From contig WUJK01000006.1 in assembly GCA_011317545.1 (NCBI GenBank), forward strand, positions 1,054,001-1,118,000: DNA of 64,000 nucleotides, given 5' to 3'. Of the stretch, positions 42,300 through 55,134 are shown one piece after another; the stretch's first letter is position 1, and each line of letters starts with the position of its first letter. The notes below the pieces were generated by a model. It saw only the letters and a list, made by a program, of their open reading frames with translations, was not told where the DNA came from and did no database searches. Both the position numbers and the translations under genes were made by a program. The stretch is from Coniella vitis (Eukaryota > Ascomycota > Sordariomycetes > Diaporthales > Schizoparmaceae).

Positions 42300-45200
42300 G
42301 TACGTATGTAGGTATGAGGAAAAAGAAACAAGGTAATTAAGGAGGGAAAATATATTAAAAACATAAAATAGAGAGAGAGAGAGGGAAAAAAACAAGAGAG
42401 CGAGAGCGTGTGGCCGGTGTGGGTGTATGCAGTAACAGACAAGGTACAAACAGGGGGCAGCACAAGGCTCCACTGGGGCCGCTTGAACTCTTTGGGAATA
42501 CTGTACTGCCCCTCCTGAGGGAGTCTTGCTTGGACGGTCGTCACAGAACATCCAGTTTGCAGAAGAGCAGACCGTGTCGGCGAAGGATGGCTGGACGGAC
42601 GGACCGCTGGCAAGCCTACCCGCGCTCGATATGTCCTCGTCTGCGGGCTCGAGAAGCTCAACCCTTTTGCGTGGCAGCTGAACGGTGAACCGACCAAAAG
42701 ATTGCCCCCAGTGCAATGCGAAACAAGTGTTCAACATACCGCATATCAGACTGGTTGGGTATTTCCAGATACTCCAGTCCTGGACAAGGAGGTGACTGCG
42801 CAAAGTCCTGCTATAGAGCCAAGTATGGGTCAGCGTCGAGTTGGGTTGCGGCTGAGAATGAGCAAGCGAGGAACAAAGATAAGAGAAAAAAGGAAAAAAA
42901 AAAAAAAAAAAGGAAAGAGACGACGAAAGCAGACTGTTGTTCATCCACAGGTCCACATGGTCAGTGAGTGCAGAGGTGTGCTGTTTTAGCATGGCTAGAT
43001 GGAGTATGTATAAGGCGAGTGGGCGTGGTGGGGGCCGCAGCCTGCAAATATCTGTTTTCTGTCATCGAGTCCCAGTCAGCCGTCGCGTCCCTCCAGTAGA
43101 GCATCGCTGTCGATGATGAGTATGCAAGAAGACCCAGGTCATCCCCAAAAAGAAAGAAAGCGAACAGCAGAGAAAGGGGGCCAACGTCGAGCAGAAGCTG
43201 CAGAATGGCAAGGCTCCTGGGTCCGTCAAGGTCAGGCAAACAGACTCATGAGCCTTGAGCATAAGCTGTGGCTTGTGTCAATGTATCGAGCAGTACAGGT
43301 ACAGCGGGATACAACCACCCAGAACAATCTACCCACTCGGTATCCGCTCAGGTACTGGATACTTGGACAAGATATGCGGTAGGGGCTGGTGCAGCATGTA
43401 TCAAAGACCATGATGCCCTTCCCCTCGGGAGCGAAGTGCGCCATGTTGCACTGCTGCACGCCCAGGTTCTAAGCATTTTCTGGGGTCTTGTCGTCTCCAT
43501 GCAGTGGGGCACGGCCGAACATGGGCCAGATGTCGCGCGGGCAGTCGGAAAGAGATTATCATGGGCTCTTCATGCTCCAGGGCTGCGACAGGTAGCCGTA
43601 AATATGTCCCCCAAAAGAAAAACAAGAACAAGAACAGGCCGTCCTTCACCGACCAAGCCCCAGTACAGGTATATGATTGGCCCAATGCATCCCAACCCTC
43701 GGGAATGAAAGGGAAGAGTGACAGCCAAGGAATGAGACAGATGCAGAGGGCAGAATCTTGTGTTATACAGGCTTGTTTTTCCTCGAGAGAGGATCCGGAC
43801 TCACTTTTGCTGATTATAACACATTGAGTCTGGCTCGGCCATTCTGGTGCTCTGCCGCACGCCAAAACGACTCGAGTGCCATCCTTGGAAGATTAGGTTG
43901 ACAGGTGTCAGGTTGCCTTTGGCGTTGAGAGCTGTACATTCTCGCACTTGGTGTCGGAAAAATGTCCTTGGACCCCAACGACACAGCTCAATAAGCGTCG
44001 TCGATAGTGGTCTGAGACACTGCTGCTCAAGAGCACTTTGGGACCCAGAACCGCGAGGTACCTGCACGAACACCTACAGCACCGAGGCCCAAGAGTACCC
44101 AGCATGTGCGAGACTCTCCGAAGAGACGGTTCAAAGAGTTGCGCAAGCTAGACTTGGCGCAGTCTGTAAGATAACAGGAGAGTGAGATATGAATATGTAC
44201 CTTTGATGATATTTGTGAAGTCATGCGAGGCGCCTCTCCCCGAAGTAGAGACGAGGGCTCGTTGCGCAAGAGACGGTCAATCAGATCGCGATGGTGCCGG
44301 GCCTGCATCCTCCCCATCCCGCAGGGCCAGTGTCAGCCAGAATCCTTGTTGGGTCTTGTGGCATGCTGCAGTTAAGCGGCTTCCAAGTTTTTATTCGTGC
44401 AAGCAACATCATCCAGGGGTTGGCTCGAGCAAGAGACACAGAGCCTCGCCCCATCCCTGGAAGATGCTGTTCCCAAGCAGCGCACAGGGGCGCGTCGAGT
44501 TCTTCCCCACCCAGGTTGCACTTTAGCCGCATGGCTGCAGATTGCCAGAGAAAGCTGGCGGGCCCTGGAGAATACGGCAGTCTAAGAGAAGTGTACTGAC
44601 CGACCTTGAGTTCTGTCTCGGTCCTTGTCACACCCAGGATACAAGTGCCACTCAGTTGTAATCGGGTAAGGTCTCGCTATCCTAGAAGATCAAAGAGGGT
44701 CAGCGTCTGATAAAAGTCCAATAAATGATACAATGTCCAGTAATGGGTTCAATCGGCCGTTGCCATGGCTGGAGCGGATCACTTTGTCCTGTCCTTGCAT
44801 CTGCCATACCACTAGGCATACTCTGTCTCTGTGTCCGCGTAAGATGCTTTATGACGAAGCGTATCAATCATCTGCTCATGCACGCAGCATTCAGGAGTAA
44901 GGCCGTGACGCGGCCTTTCCTTTTGTCTTGTCTTCCATTCAGGAAGCAACCAAATTGGATAGAACAGCTCGGTCGATTAAAACGTCGGAGCTGGCTGTCG
45001 CTTCACACTGTCCAGGTTGTATACACGAGTATTCGACATGTACCCGTTCGGAAATGGCTGCTATGTACCTCGCGTGCCTCTGAACTGGTTGTGTGCCGTA
45101 AGTCGCAATACTCGGTGGCTGGCGGCGTTTTGACTAGACATTACTTCTTCGGAAGGCCTAAAAGACCACGATACGAGAATCTTTGCTGGCGGAACCCGGG

Positions 45201-48200
45201 GCTCATGGACTGAAAAACAAAGTATATACTGACATGTATCGGTGTGAACTGTGAGCTCAAAGTCAGCATTGCTGTTGCGTATTCAGCGCCAGGGCTGCTG
45301 CGCATTGAAGTGCGGAGGCTCCCGCTTCCGCAGGTCAGCCAGTTTTCAAAAGAAAGTAGGACGCCGAATCAAAAGGCTGCAGACGGCGGTAGACTATGCT
45401 GTGCCATGTAGCCCTCTTTTCAGCCTGTAGAATTCTCAGGGTGAGGCTCCAGTCATTGAAAAGTGGTACACGGACTGCCTCGAGCTTGACATCACATCAC
45501 AATTGGCTGCAGTCTCGATGGCCGATGTGCGCAGCTCGAGAGGCTCGTTGCGCACAGAACAAGCCAGGCACAGTGCTACCAAGAGGATCGAAATGTAAAG
45601 AACCAACACCAAAAGAAAACTGGAAGACTGACCCCACGTGTTTTCAAGCCTTTGACCAGATGTTCCCTAAGGCGATCAAAAACTATTGCGCTCGCTTGCT
45701 GGGACACTCCGACTTAGCCCTAGGCAACATCGTCAGACTACCGATTTGTTTGACTCAGAATGCTGCCTCCTTGACTTGCGAGCACCATAGCTCGGGAGAC
45801 TGTCTTTAGTCAAGATGCCAGAGATTGGCAGCCTCGAGATGTTTGGCTTACCAGCGGGTGTCTTGATAATCGAACTCTCTCTCCTCGAGATAAGAGGAGA
45901 AGGGTGGGGGGGGGGCGGTGTCGTTTCGTCTCTCGTGGGTGCAAGCTAGTCCCCCGGCGGTCACCCAGACTGGATACCGTCGTAGTCGACTGGGCTCTTC
46001 CGCTTGTGAATTAGATCAGACCATAGAATTCAGGCTCTGCTGGGTTATTTGGTCAGGCGCAGCCGACTGTTGCAGAGGCTCACTGAAAGAGAGTCTGCAG
46101 CGATCGGTCGTGATACAATTGCTGCAGTCCGTAGCCGCGAATCGCGCCTAAGCAAGCAATGATAGAACGTTCAACTCTGGACGAGAAGGAGAGTCACCAA
46201 GGGAAGAACTGTGTGGTTGGAGTGCTTTGACGCGAGAAAGAATGTTGACAGTGTAGAAGACCGGAACTGGCGTTCCAGCCTGATAAACAGCATCAGAGAT
46301 GTTCGCAAGATCCGGATGGCTTGTTAGACTGGCAGGAACGAGCGTCGACCGGCCCGAGCTGAACAAAGTGGTGCTTGTTTTTTGTCTGACTGCAATCAAA
46401 GTCTGGCAGCGCGAGATCAACCACCCTTTGGCAACGGGCTTTATGGTTACCCTGGCACAGTGGCTTGTCAGACTCGTACAGACGCAAAGGTCGGTGCTGG
46501 GGAGCCCAGTGGGATGATGTACCAGTAATACAATACAGTATGAGAGCATCAACACCTCTCTGACTGAGCCAGAGGAGATGTGCGGTTGTTGGTCTGCGGT
46601 GTTGTGTGCCTCAACTGCACAGCGACCACACCAGAATGTGGATGTATAGTAGAGGCGTTTTGGGAAGGGTTCCGAATGGAATTCAAGTGTGCTCAATGTT
46701 TGTTGCTAAATGGGCAGTAGGGCGAGAAAAGCTGGCCTTCTTAAACCACGAGACAGTCGGTCGCGCAAACTTTTCAAGACAACGCCAACAAGAAAAAGGC
46801 ACCAAGGTGATTAGATGCGACATTCGACGCTCGAGTCCCTTCCGAACAAAAGTCGGTTTTTATTTCCTGGCGAGGCTCAGTTAGCAACCCCAGCCTCGAC
46901 AGCTTGATTGTCAAAGGGGGCGTCGGAATAGGGCAAGTAACTTGGCTGAAGTACTGGGCCAAACAAGCGAGCGGGTGCCCGTCTGGAATCTGTGCCAACC
47001 GAGCCCGCAGACTGCAGGTACTGTACGTACACTTAGGCTATGTATGGTGACCAGAAGGCGGGTCGGCAAGTCACAGCCTCCATCTCAGTACGCCCCTCTG
47101 TCATAGGCGTGTTTACATTGTGTCCTTGCCAATCAAGCAGGAGGCCGGATATCCCCGAATAGCCTCAGGCGTTGGTTGACATTTGCAGAAGGGAAGCCGG
47201 TACTGCCTGCATGATGCAGACACAAGAAACGGCGTGCTAGATTTCGACAGCCTGCTCGTGTTGTTAGGTTGAGCACATATAGAGCGTCAGCAAGGCAAAA
47301 TCTGTCTACCAGCGGCGTGACGGAACTATTGTGAAGTTCAAGAAGATGTTTGAAGCCGCTGCCGTGGTTTCTGGCAAGGGCCAACCAGCAGACGATGGCT
47401 TCTTCTCGCTCAAGCAAGAGGTATCGAACAACAAGGAACTTCAAGACGTTGGTTCCCGGCAGAGGGAGAAAGGCTGCAACTGGGGGAGTTTCGAAACGCT
47501 CTGCTCCAATGTATCAGAGTGAATGCATCTACCCTGCCATCGAGACACTACCTTTATCATACGCCACAAACACTCCATTTGATAGGGTAAGATCTGCCCC
47601 GGTGAGAGGTGGAAGTTAGCGGCGGATAGCTGCAGGAGAGCTGGCAGCCTTGGGCATTCCAGCCCTCTCTCGGGGCCTACATTGGACGAGCCCTACCGTC
47701 AGAGGCCTCGTCATGACATTGCTGGATGATTCTCGTTGAATAATTCGCAGGCTGCCACACACTCTCTTTTCCTCTAGTCCTTCTTGTTACTCTCGTGTGT
47801 CCAAGGCCACCGCACTTTCCGGTACAGCACAGGAGCAGACGTGGATCAGGCAATGAGGAAACGGTCTGAGGCAATAATCGTGACGCTTTGCCTGTTCATA
47901 TGCGTGCCTTCCAAAGAGGGCGGCGGTAGGAACCGCTGGTCAACATGCCCCGAAGACTGACTTTCGATACCATGAAGCACATAGCTGCCACATCGGTGAC
48001 TACTTTGGCTTGACAGGGTCGGCAACGGCCGTTCATGAAACTTGACGTCGTGTTAAGGCGCATGTCCAACCTGAGTGAAATCATTGTCTCTGCATGACTG
48101 CCGGGCACTCAATCGCTTAGCACGTGAGCCGCTGGGATCAAGTTAATCCATATTTTGGAATGAATCGGGGACCGTCAAAGGAAAATGCGACTGATGACAT

Positions 48201-50411
48201 GACGGGTAAACATGACCAAGTATCAACATGTCTCCACATCTAATGTGTACTGTAATTTGCTGAAGCCCGCTCATCAAATAACACCGGGCGCATCCAGGTG
48301 ACTGCCGGGCAGGCGCGACTACGCAAAGTAGTCGTAAACTTTGGTGATGGCCCTCGACAAAGAAGACGGTCGCACGAGCTACCTGGCCAAGCGGCGCACT
48401 CCGTAATCATTCCAGAATAATCCAGTCATGGATGGGTGCTCAGAAAGCAAGCCTTTGCAGGATGGTGTTTAAAGCAAGAAAAGGCGTCCTCAAGTAAGCG
48501 AGCGTAGAGGGATAGTCCTTGTCACTCTGAAGAAGATATGCAATGAAGCCCCAGTGGCAGCCAATCAGACAGCACATTACCCGAACAAACCTAGGCCGGG
48601 CTTTCGGGCGAGCGTCGACAGCAAAGTGCCGGAGGTACGAGGGTTTGTCCGCAGATCAAGCGGGATCAATGCGGAGCGAGCGGGCGGAATCTCGTTGATC
48701 TCTGTGGCTACATGTTTGCGCTGTTTAATTTGTCCCCGCTCCGTCTGCTGAAAGGACCGGCTAATGCAAAAATAGGCATTTGGCTGATGCTCCTCGTGTT
48801 CCGGAGGATGGTCATGCACAAACCTCGCCGGGGGGGGGGGGATAGTCAACACTGCTGGCTCCGTGGCCTAACGAGTGGCGTGATCGAATCACTCACCGGG
48901 TCGTTTGTGCCGTTGTCCGTTTGCTCAGATATGATGATGTGCTTTCTGTTCACCCCTGACACTTCATGTCAGAGTTTGAGAAAAGGTTCTATCGCATATC
49001 AGCACGACTTTGCGCGACTTGGAACTTGGTACCGTAGCCTGAAGCCTTCATACGTTGTCGCTTGCCTGTCGATTAAGCAAGGAAAGGCTGAGCCGATGGT
49101 GCCTCATTAATTACATCGTACGGGATCGACCAAGCGTTGCGTGTAGCCGCGCTGCACGTTGATCTCAAAGGCGAAGGTTGGCACAAGAATACTTGGTACC
49201 GGGGATTGCCTTACTAGCCTTGATCTTCGCTTCCCGTCTGGATCGTAGAGGGAGCATGGATCTCAGAGAGTGTCAGGGTATTTCTTGCGCAGTGCTGTGA
49301 GGATACCATTACTGTATGGATGGTCTCGACGAAAGCACATCTGCCAAGTAAGTCAAGCGAGCCCATAGCCTGCAGCACCTGTTCATTCAGCTTCTGCCGT
49401 TTGATCGCCGAGCGAATTGAAGCAAACGTAAAACGGCATTTCGCTGAACCATTCTTTCAGATATGGCACACAGAGCATTGCAACAAGGGCGCTAACGGCC
49501 CTGCTTTGCAGAACTTCCGGCAAGAAAATCCTAATGAGTGGGCTTTCGTTGGCTGGTTATCGGGAGAGTTGGCTGACAAAGGCTGATAGCCCAGGCCTGT
49601 GTAACACGCCTTTTGGTCGAGCCAGGCTGAAGCTGTGTCTGCGTGAACAATAGGGGTGGCGGGTGCATGAATGGCGGGCTGCTCAACATCAGCCAATGCC
49701 CATCATGAATCATTGCAGCAGTATAGCCAAAGCCACATTGGCAACTCGCAAGCCATATTGCCAAAAGCAGCAGCATCTTGTGAGGGAAAATATGGATCCG
49801 TACAGCCGGGTACTTGATTCAATGTGCCGAAAACACTGGTTAGCGTGCCATCGCGAGTTACCACATTGTTTTTGTCCAGGTTCCAGATCTTGTGTGATGT
49901 GACAGCTCAAGGACGATCGCTCTGCCTTGAGAACCACTACCGCCCTGAGCGTGGCAAAATTGACTTCGCATGCAGACCGATGGGGGCTGTTGAGGGCAAT
50001 AGATGTTGCCCAGCAGCAAGCAAGTCAACCCTGCATGAACGCATCCCACAATTGTTCGACGGCGACGTTGAGGGGATCAGGAGGTTGGTGGGACAGGTGA
50101 CACGGTACCTTCTGAGAAATTCTCTACTACTGACAGAGAGAAGCAACGTTTAGAGCACATCAAATAAGGCCATGTGTTCTGGAAAGTTCGAGAGCAGTTG
50201 TGAGATTTGACCCCAATCGTCGTCGAAGACTGTGAAACGACATGGTGCGGCTCAGTCCCTTCTGCTAGCAAGTCCGGGTGAAGGCAGCTTCCATACCAAT
50301 GCTTGTCCGTATAATGCCCACGACGGTGCTGAATGGGCAGTCTCAAGCCATCTTATGCCACGGCTGCTTGCCTGACATCGGGGGCGGGCAACGTGCTGAG
50401 GGCCTTATCGA

Positions 50412-50438
50412 CGATGCTGGCGATGCTGGCGATGCTGG
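50412..50438 (+). repeat. 9-bp minisatellite (CGATGCTGG)x3
   Basis: Three exact tandem copies. The frame it keeps open is short and not recognised as a gene. Confidence 0.8.
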
Positions 50439-53400
50439 CGCTGACGTCGAGCTCCCGTGCCACTTTCCCGTTCTGTATGAAGACTGCCCAACCGGAGAGC
50501 GGTTATGTGGGTGATTCTTGGAAGGTGCGTGGACTCCATCACGGTGCATTCAGTGAGTGACGAGTGAGATGCAAGTTGTATTCTTTGGCGAGCTTCATCA
50601 AATGTCCGAGCCCCAGATGCAGTTGTCCTCCGTCGACGGTGGAGGCTGTCAGGGTGGGTCCCCGCTACACAGTGCGCCGGTCAACGCTCGTCGCTTAGTC
50701 ACTGCTCCTTCCCAGGCCCCACTTCAGGCAGTTGCAGCGTACTGTACTTTGTGGTATGTACCCGGTTGCCTCCCGCTTGTCTTCCTGCTCGGAGCGTTTC
50801 AACCCTTGTCATCGCAGGAAGCGTCTAGTCTGTCAGGGCTTCGAGAGTCTTCCAGTCCAGCCTCAACAGACGATCTACTCGCTTACTAGCACAGTCTTCA
50901 TTGAGTCGCTACAGCCCTGCACACTATTTCCCGAGCTGTGACGCTTGTCATCGCAAACCCACTCATTCCCTCAGGATCAGAATGTTACGACCGCCGTTAG
51001 CCCGCAATGGCTTCAGAAGCTTCTGAAATCAATTTGTCAAGAGGATTTATATTAAAAACCCTATCTGTGTCCAGCACCATGTCAATGAATGCCGTCAAGC
51101 CACCCGTGGCACTCCAGCTCTCTATATCCTCCGATCGGTGATGAGGTTCGCATCTTCCACTTGTCTACCATATGTACAAACTTGTGTGGAACACTTCCAA
51201 GATTACCATACTTGCCTCAAGACTGATTTCTCGGACCAGATAGCTCTGCTTCCAACCTGGCTCCTTGAATTTGCAGCTTTCCAAGGTTGCTGCGGGCTTT
51301 CTCATCGGACAGATTACAGATTGTCAAACAATGCTGCTCCGCTGGGTCTTCGGCGGGGGAACGGGGGGAATCCGGCGGAAAGAAAATGGTCGGCTCCCTG
51401 CTCTCTGGTATCTCGACCATCGTACTCAGATTGTCATCCCCTTCTATGGAAAGACAATTCGTTGTAAGCAAAGATTCTTGCCATATCTTGTACCGGGAGC
51501 AGACAGCCTACGACTTGAAGGCGAAGGCCGCCCGGAGATGGAGGTCAATGAATCGATGCTACTACCTTATAATTGGATTAGACACGTCTCGATTTCCTGG
51601 AGTGAAATTCGCAAATACATCAAAGGCTGAGTATTGTCTTATGCTTGGGCCAAAGTCTTGTTTACCCCGCGACTGTAACGTTGTCAACCTTGAAAGCTGA
51701 ATAAAATGGCTTTGCCACGCCATCAGCAGCTGGACGCTCCAGTATATTACTTTGTTTAGTAGTCTGCTATGAAAGGAACACAAACAGGCTGACTTGAGCT
51801 GGAAGTCTCGGCAATCTCATATTCGTCTCAGAACGCCTACAAGGCAAGCAATACTAACGCTAGCAGCTCTCAATTCTACGTGACTCGATTTCTGCATTAT
51901 CTTACCATGAGCGTGGTTATAGACGACATTAGACACATCATAATAGAAGGAAGGCGAGAAATATCCTTCGTGGCAGTTGGATTAACGATCAGTCAATCAC
52001 CAATGTCGTCAGAGCCTCTACGGCATTTCTTTTTTTCAACAACACTATGAAAACATGCCCAAAACTTCTTCAATAGACCAAATCTGGGTCCCTCGCAACC
52101 ACCATTCGCTTTGGCCCTTCGAGCTTGTACACCAATCGTGCGGTACATCACGAGACCTCAGGCCTTGCTCGCATCAGCTTGAACCTTTTCATGAGACGAC
52201 TGGGACTCGAGTTATCCCGTAACGGTGCTTCGCGATGCGTTTGACTCTTATCCAAGCAAAAACACTTACACTGTCATAAAGCCGACACCTTGATACTGAT
52301 TATCGAGAATATCTTTGTAAGTGCACTTTCTGTACTGTGGTTGATTATCGAGGGCTTCATTTACATCGCCAGGATAGCCTAGGGCTTTCATGTCAAGATT
52401 AGACGCTGAAGCTCTGGTAAGTTGTCATTTTTATTACCCTCTTCAAGAAAAAAACAATGTCTACCTGGCAAGAGTAATGTGCTACCATGCCATTCCAGTA
52501 GATGCCGTCAACACTTTACCTTGAATAGCTCGAAACGCCGCTAGGGAAGCCTTTCCGCCAAGCCTCCGCAGGCAAGCCGAAGCCCCCAGCATTGATTTGG
52601 ACGCGTTGCGTTTTGGACATCCGTGGAGCTGTCATCCTCAACACTTAGATTGGCATGTGTGAGACAACAGCAGCGGGGAAAGAAGCCCGTAACACTCGTT
52701 GTTGCACAGAAGCAGGCATGGATGCCACGGACCCGTCTGACTGGGCAAGCCGTCTGTCAGGTCCGTATCATTGTGGGGGCTTGACCTAAGGCGAGGTAAA
52801 AGATCGATACCAACATAGTAACAGGCGGCCTTTTCAGAGACTGAGGATGTGTCACACATAGCCACAGGGAACTGGGGCCTATGCGAGACATTGTCTCAAG
52901 AGGGAGCAATTTGAAAGGTCACTCCAGGATGCAACTGGGCCTTTTGGGACAAATGCGAGCCACTTTGTAAAGCGTTGTGCGAAGACGCATCGTCTTCAGC
53001 TTGATTTGCCATCACGCATGCCGAGATGGTTTGCTTTACGCTCTTGGCCGCAGCAGGCAGCCCTGGCCATCCGATACATTACGTTTCTAGCACATTGCTC
53101 TAGCTTGGCCTGATCTGTGAAGCAGCAACTGGAGAACGGGGCGAGCGAATAGGGATCCTTAGATCGACAATCGGGTAGACGAGCGCAGGGACCGGGCCTG
53201 TGTCAAGTTGGGCCTTTTTTCTTCTTCTTCTTTGGTTGATTTGTCCAGCCGGAGCACAAGCTTAGACCGCCACGCCGTAGAGATCGTCAAGGGGAAGGTG
53301 GCAGACGAGAGGCAGTGTCACAGAGCGGTTCTGCTACCCACTGACGACGCCGACAGTGCACGACATATGACCGGCTGTGTGACCCATTTTGCGGATGGCT

Positions 53401-54064
53401 ACAGGAGAGGAGGCGGCACACTGACGAGCACCTGATCATCAACGTGACTAGAAACGTGACCAGCCAGCGTCTGCGTATTGAAGATGGGTTCAAGGAAGCA
53501 AATGCGGAAGCGAAACCTCATCTCCCCCTGGTGTGTCATTGCAGCCGCCGCTGTGCAAACTCAGGCAGCTCCTTTTGCTTGGCTAGATTCACTGCGTTGG
53601 TAACGGGGACAGACAGATGGTGAGATGGGCAGAGCGAGGTGGCGAACTGGCGAACAGGAAAGCCCATGGTCAGACATGGGCTAGCAGGGTGGAAAGCGAA
53701 GAGAGGCGGGCGTGGCTATCCATGCCTTGTCTCTCGGTGAACCTCTCGGAGCCTTGGGCCTTGGAGGCTGCCCCTTTTCCGTGGCGCGCACACCTACACC
53801 CGGTTCATCGCTCCTTTTCTCTGGCTGGCTTAGCTCAGCCTGGCCTTTTCTTGCTTTGCTTCGTGCGGATTCTGGCTTCCAAGCCGCCAACAAAGCAGCC
53901 AGTGGGAGGGGCGTCGAGATTGGCTTCTGCATGGTCTGGGACCTTCTGGGCGTCATCGTATCTGAGCGGATGTCGGCTGTAATTCTCCTGATGAAAGTAT
54001 TTCTGGACCGAACCCCAACTGAGGCAGCCCAATCCACGGTATTTGGGGTCTAAGACCGGCCGCT

Positions 54065-54065
<1 letters not shown>

Positions 54066-54096
<31 letters not shown>
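54066..54096 (+). repeat. Poly(T) run, 31 nt
   Basis: Uninterrupted T run in intergenic sequence. Confidence 0.9.
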
Positions 54097-54097
<1 letters not shown>

Positions 54098-55134
54098 GAA
54101 CTCATCACGTCGACTTGAGACGGTAGTTTGTGCCCTACTGCCATAAAAAGGATTGACCGACTGAAGTGAATGAGGTCTAGGAATTAGTTTTGATATTGGA
54201 ACTATATAATCCAAAACATGTGAATGTGCCTCTGCTTCTTTCGTTCAAGCATTTACTGCTTCAAGAGGCCATTTGATGGGGGGTTTGCATTGGGAACTAA
54301 CTGTCAGCGACTATCAACTGTAAATTTTGGACAGTCCTAACAAGACTATTCCCAGTGTGCCGGCCAGAACTGAACGAATACTTTTTTGCAGTCTGCAACC
54401 AACACTAACACGTCTAGCAACATGGCAGAAGAAGTGCATAAGGCGCGAATAATCCAATGAGATCATGTACATGGTTTCTGGAGATACTACGTGCGTGTGT
54501 GAGATGAAGCACTGCGTGATTTCAGCATAGAAACAGCAATCTATCATAATCTTGTGCTGCGCATGTGTGCGTAGCTTGATTTCACCAGGAAAACAAAACA
54601 CAATAAAATTACCATGATATCAGTTGAGTTCATGGCAGTGTTGCAATCACAGTCTCCAAGGCACGGGCCACTAAACACGGCGGAGCCTTGCAGTGGCTGC
54701 CTGCTTGGCGGCGAGCCTCGTTGACGTCCCTGACTTCGGTATCCATGCAACCAAAGAAACAGTCTCGCTGCTATCACAGCCTGCGGTGACTCCCACCCAA
54801 GATCGACTCATTGCGGGCCAGACCAGCACTCTGTTGACTCATAGCTGCTTGTAGCCGTCGGCGCTTCTCTCGCCTCATCCTCTACGCGGTTGCTTGGCTC
54901 CTACCTTGCTTGCGTACGGATGACGTACAGCCTCAGGCAGCCACCACAGTGGGCGCTGATTCTGCTTCGCCGTCGTGGGATCCGGGGCCAGCTCTGTCGA
55001 GGCAGCAGAGACGGGAGTTGCTGCAGTTCGTAGTGACCTTGATACTTGGCTCGACTGGCTGGCCGACACCTGGCGCTTTCGCAGAGCGTGCCCGGCGAGT
55101 TCGCTTCAGTCCAGTCCAGCTTCCACACGCGGCA

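Larger units (their letters stand above)
41832..55134. other. 13.3-kb region without recognisable genes
   Basis: The left end must hold the promoter, 5' UTR and probably a first exon of the vib-1-like gene. Elsewhere open frames are short (below about 180 codons), overlap on both strands and match nothing I know. Base composition is near balanced with no obvious RIP pattern, no LTR or inverted terminal repeats seen, and the TACATAGTA motif is absent. Confidence 0.5.

Noticed and set aside
41832..42992. First exon of the vib-1-like gene
   Set aside because: A donor-like GTGAGT near 41877 with a branch site would make a 46-bp intron, but the upstream frame in the needed phase shows no start codon or family sequence, so I left the 5' end open.
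46148..46696. 182-codon minus-strand open frame
   Set aside because: Isolated, no recognisable motif, opposing frames of similar quality.
48857..48903. tRNA 5'-half-like sequence (GCTCCGTGGCCTAACG then GTGATCGAATCAC)
   Set aside because: Has an A-box-like start and a stem but no T arm or B box follows; too little for a tRNA gene.
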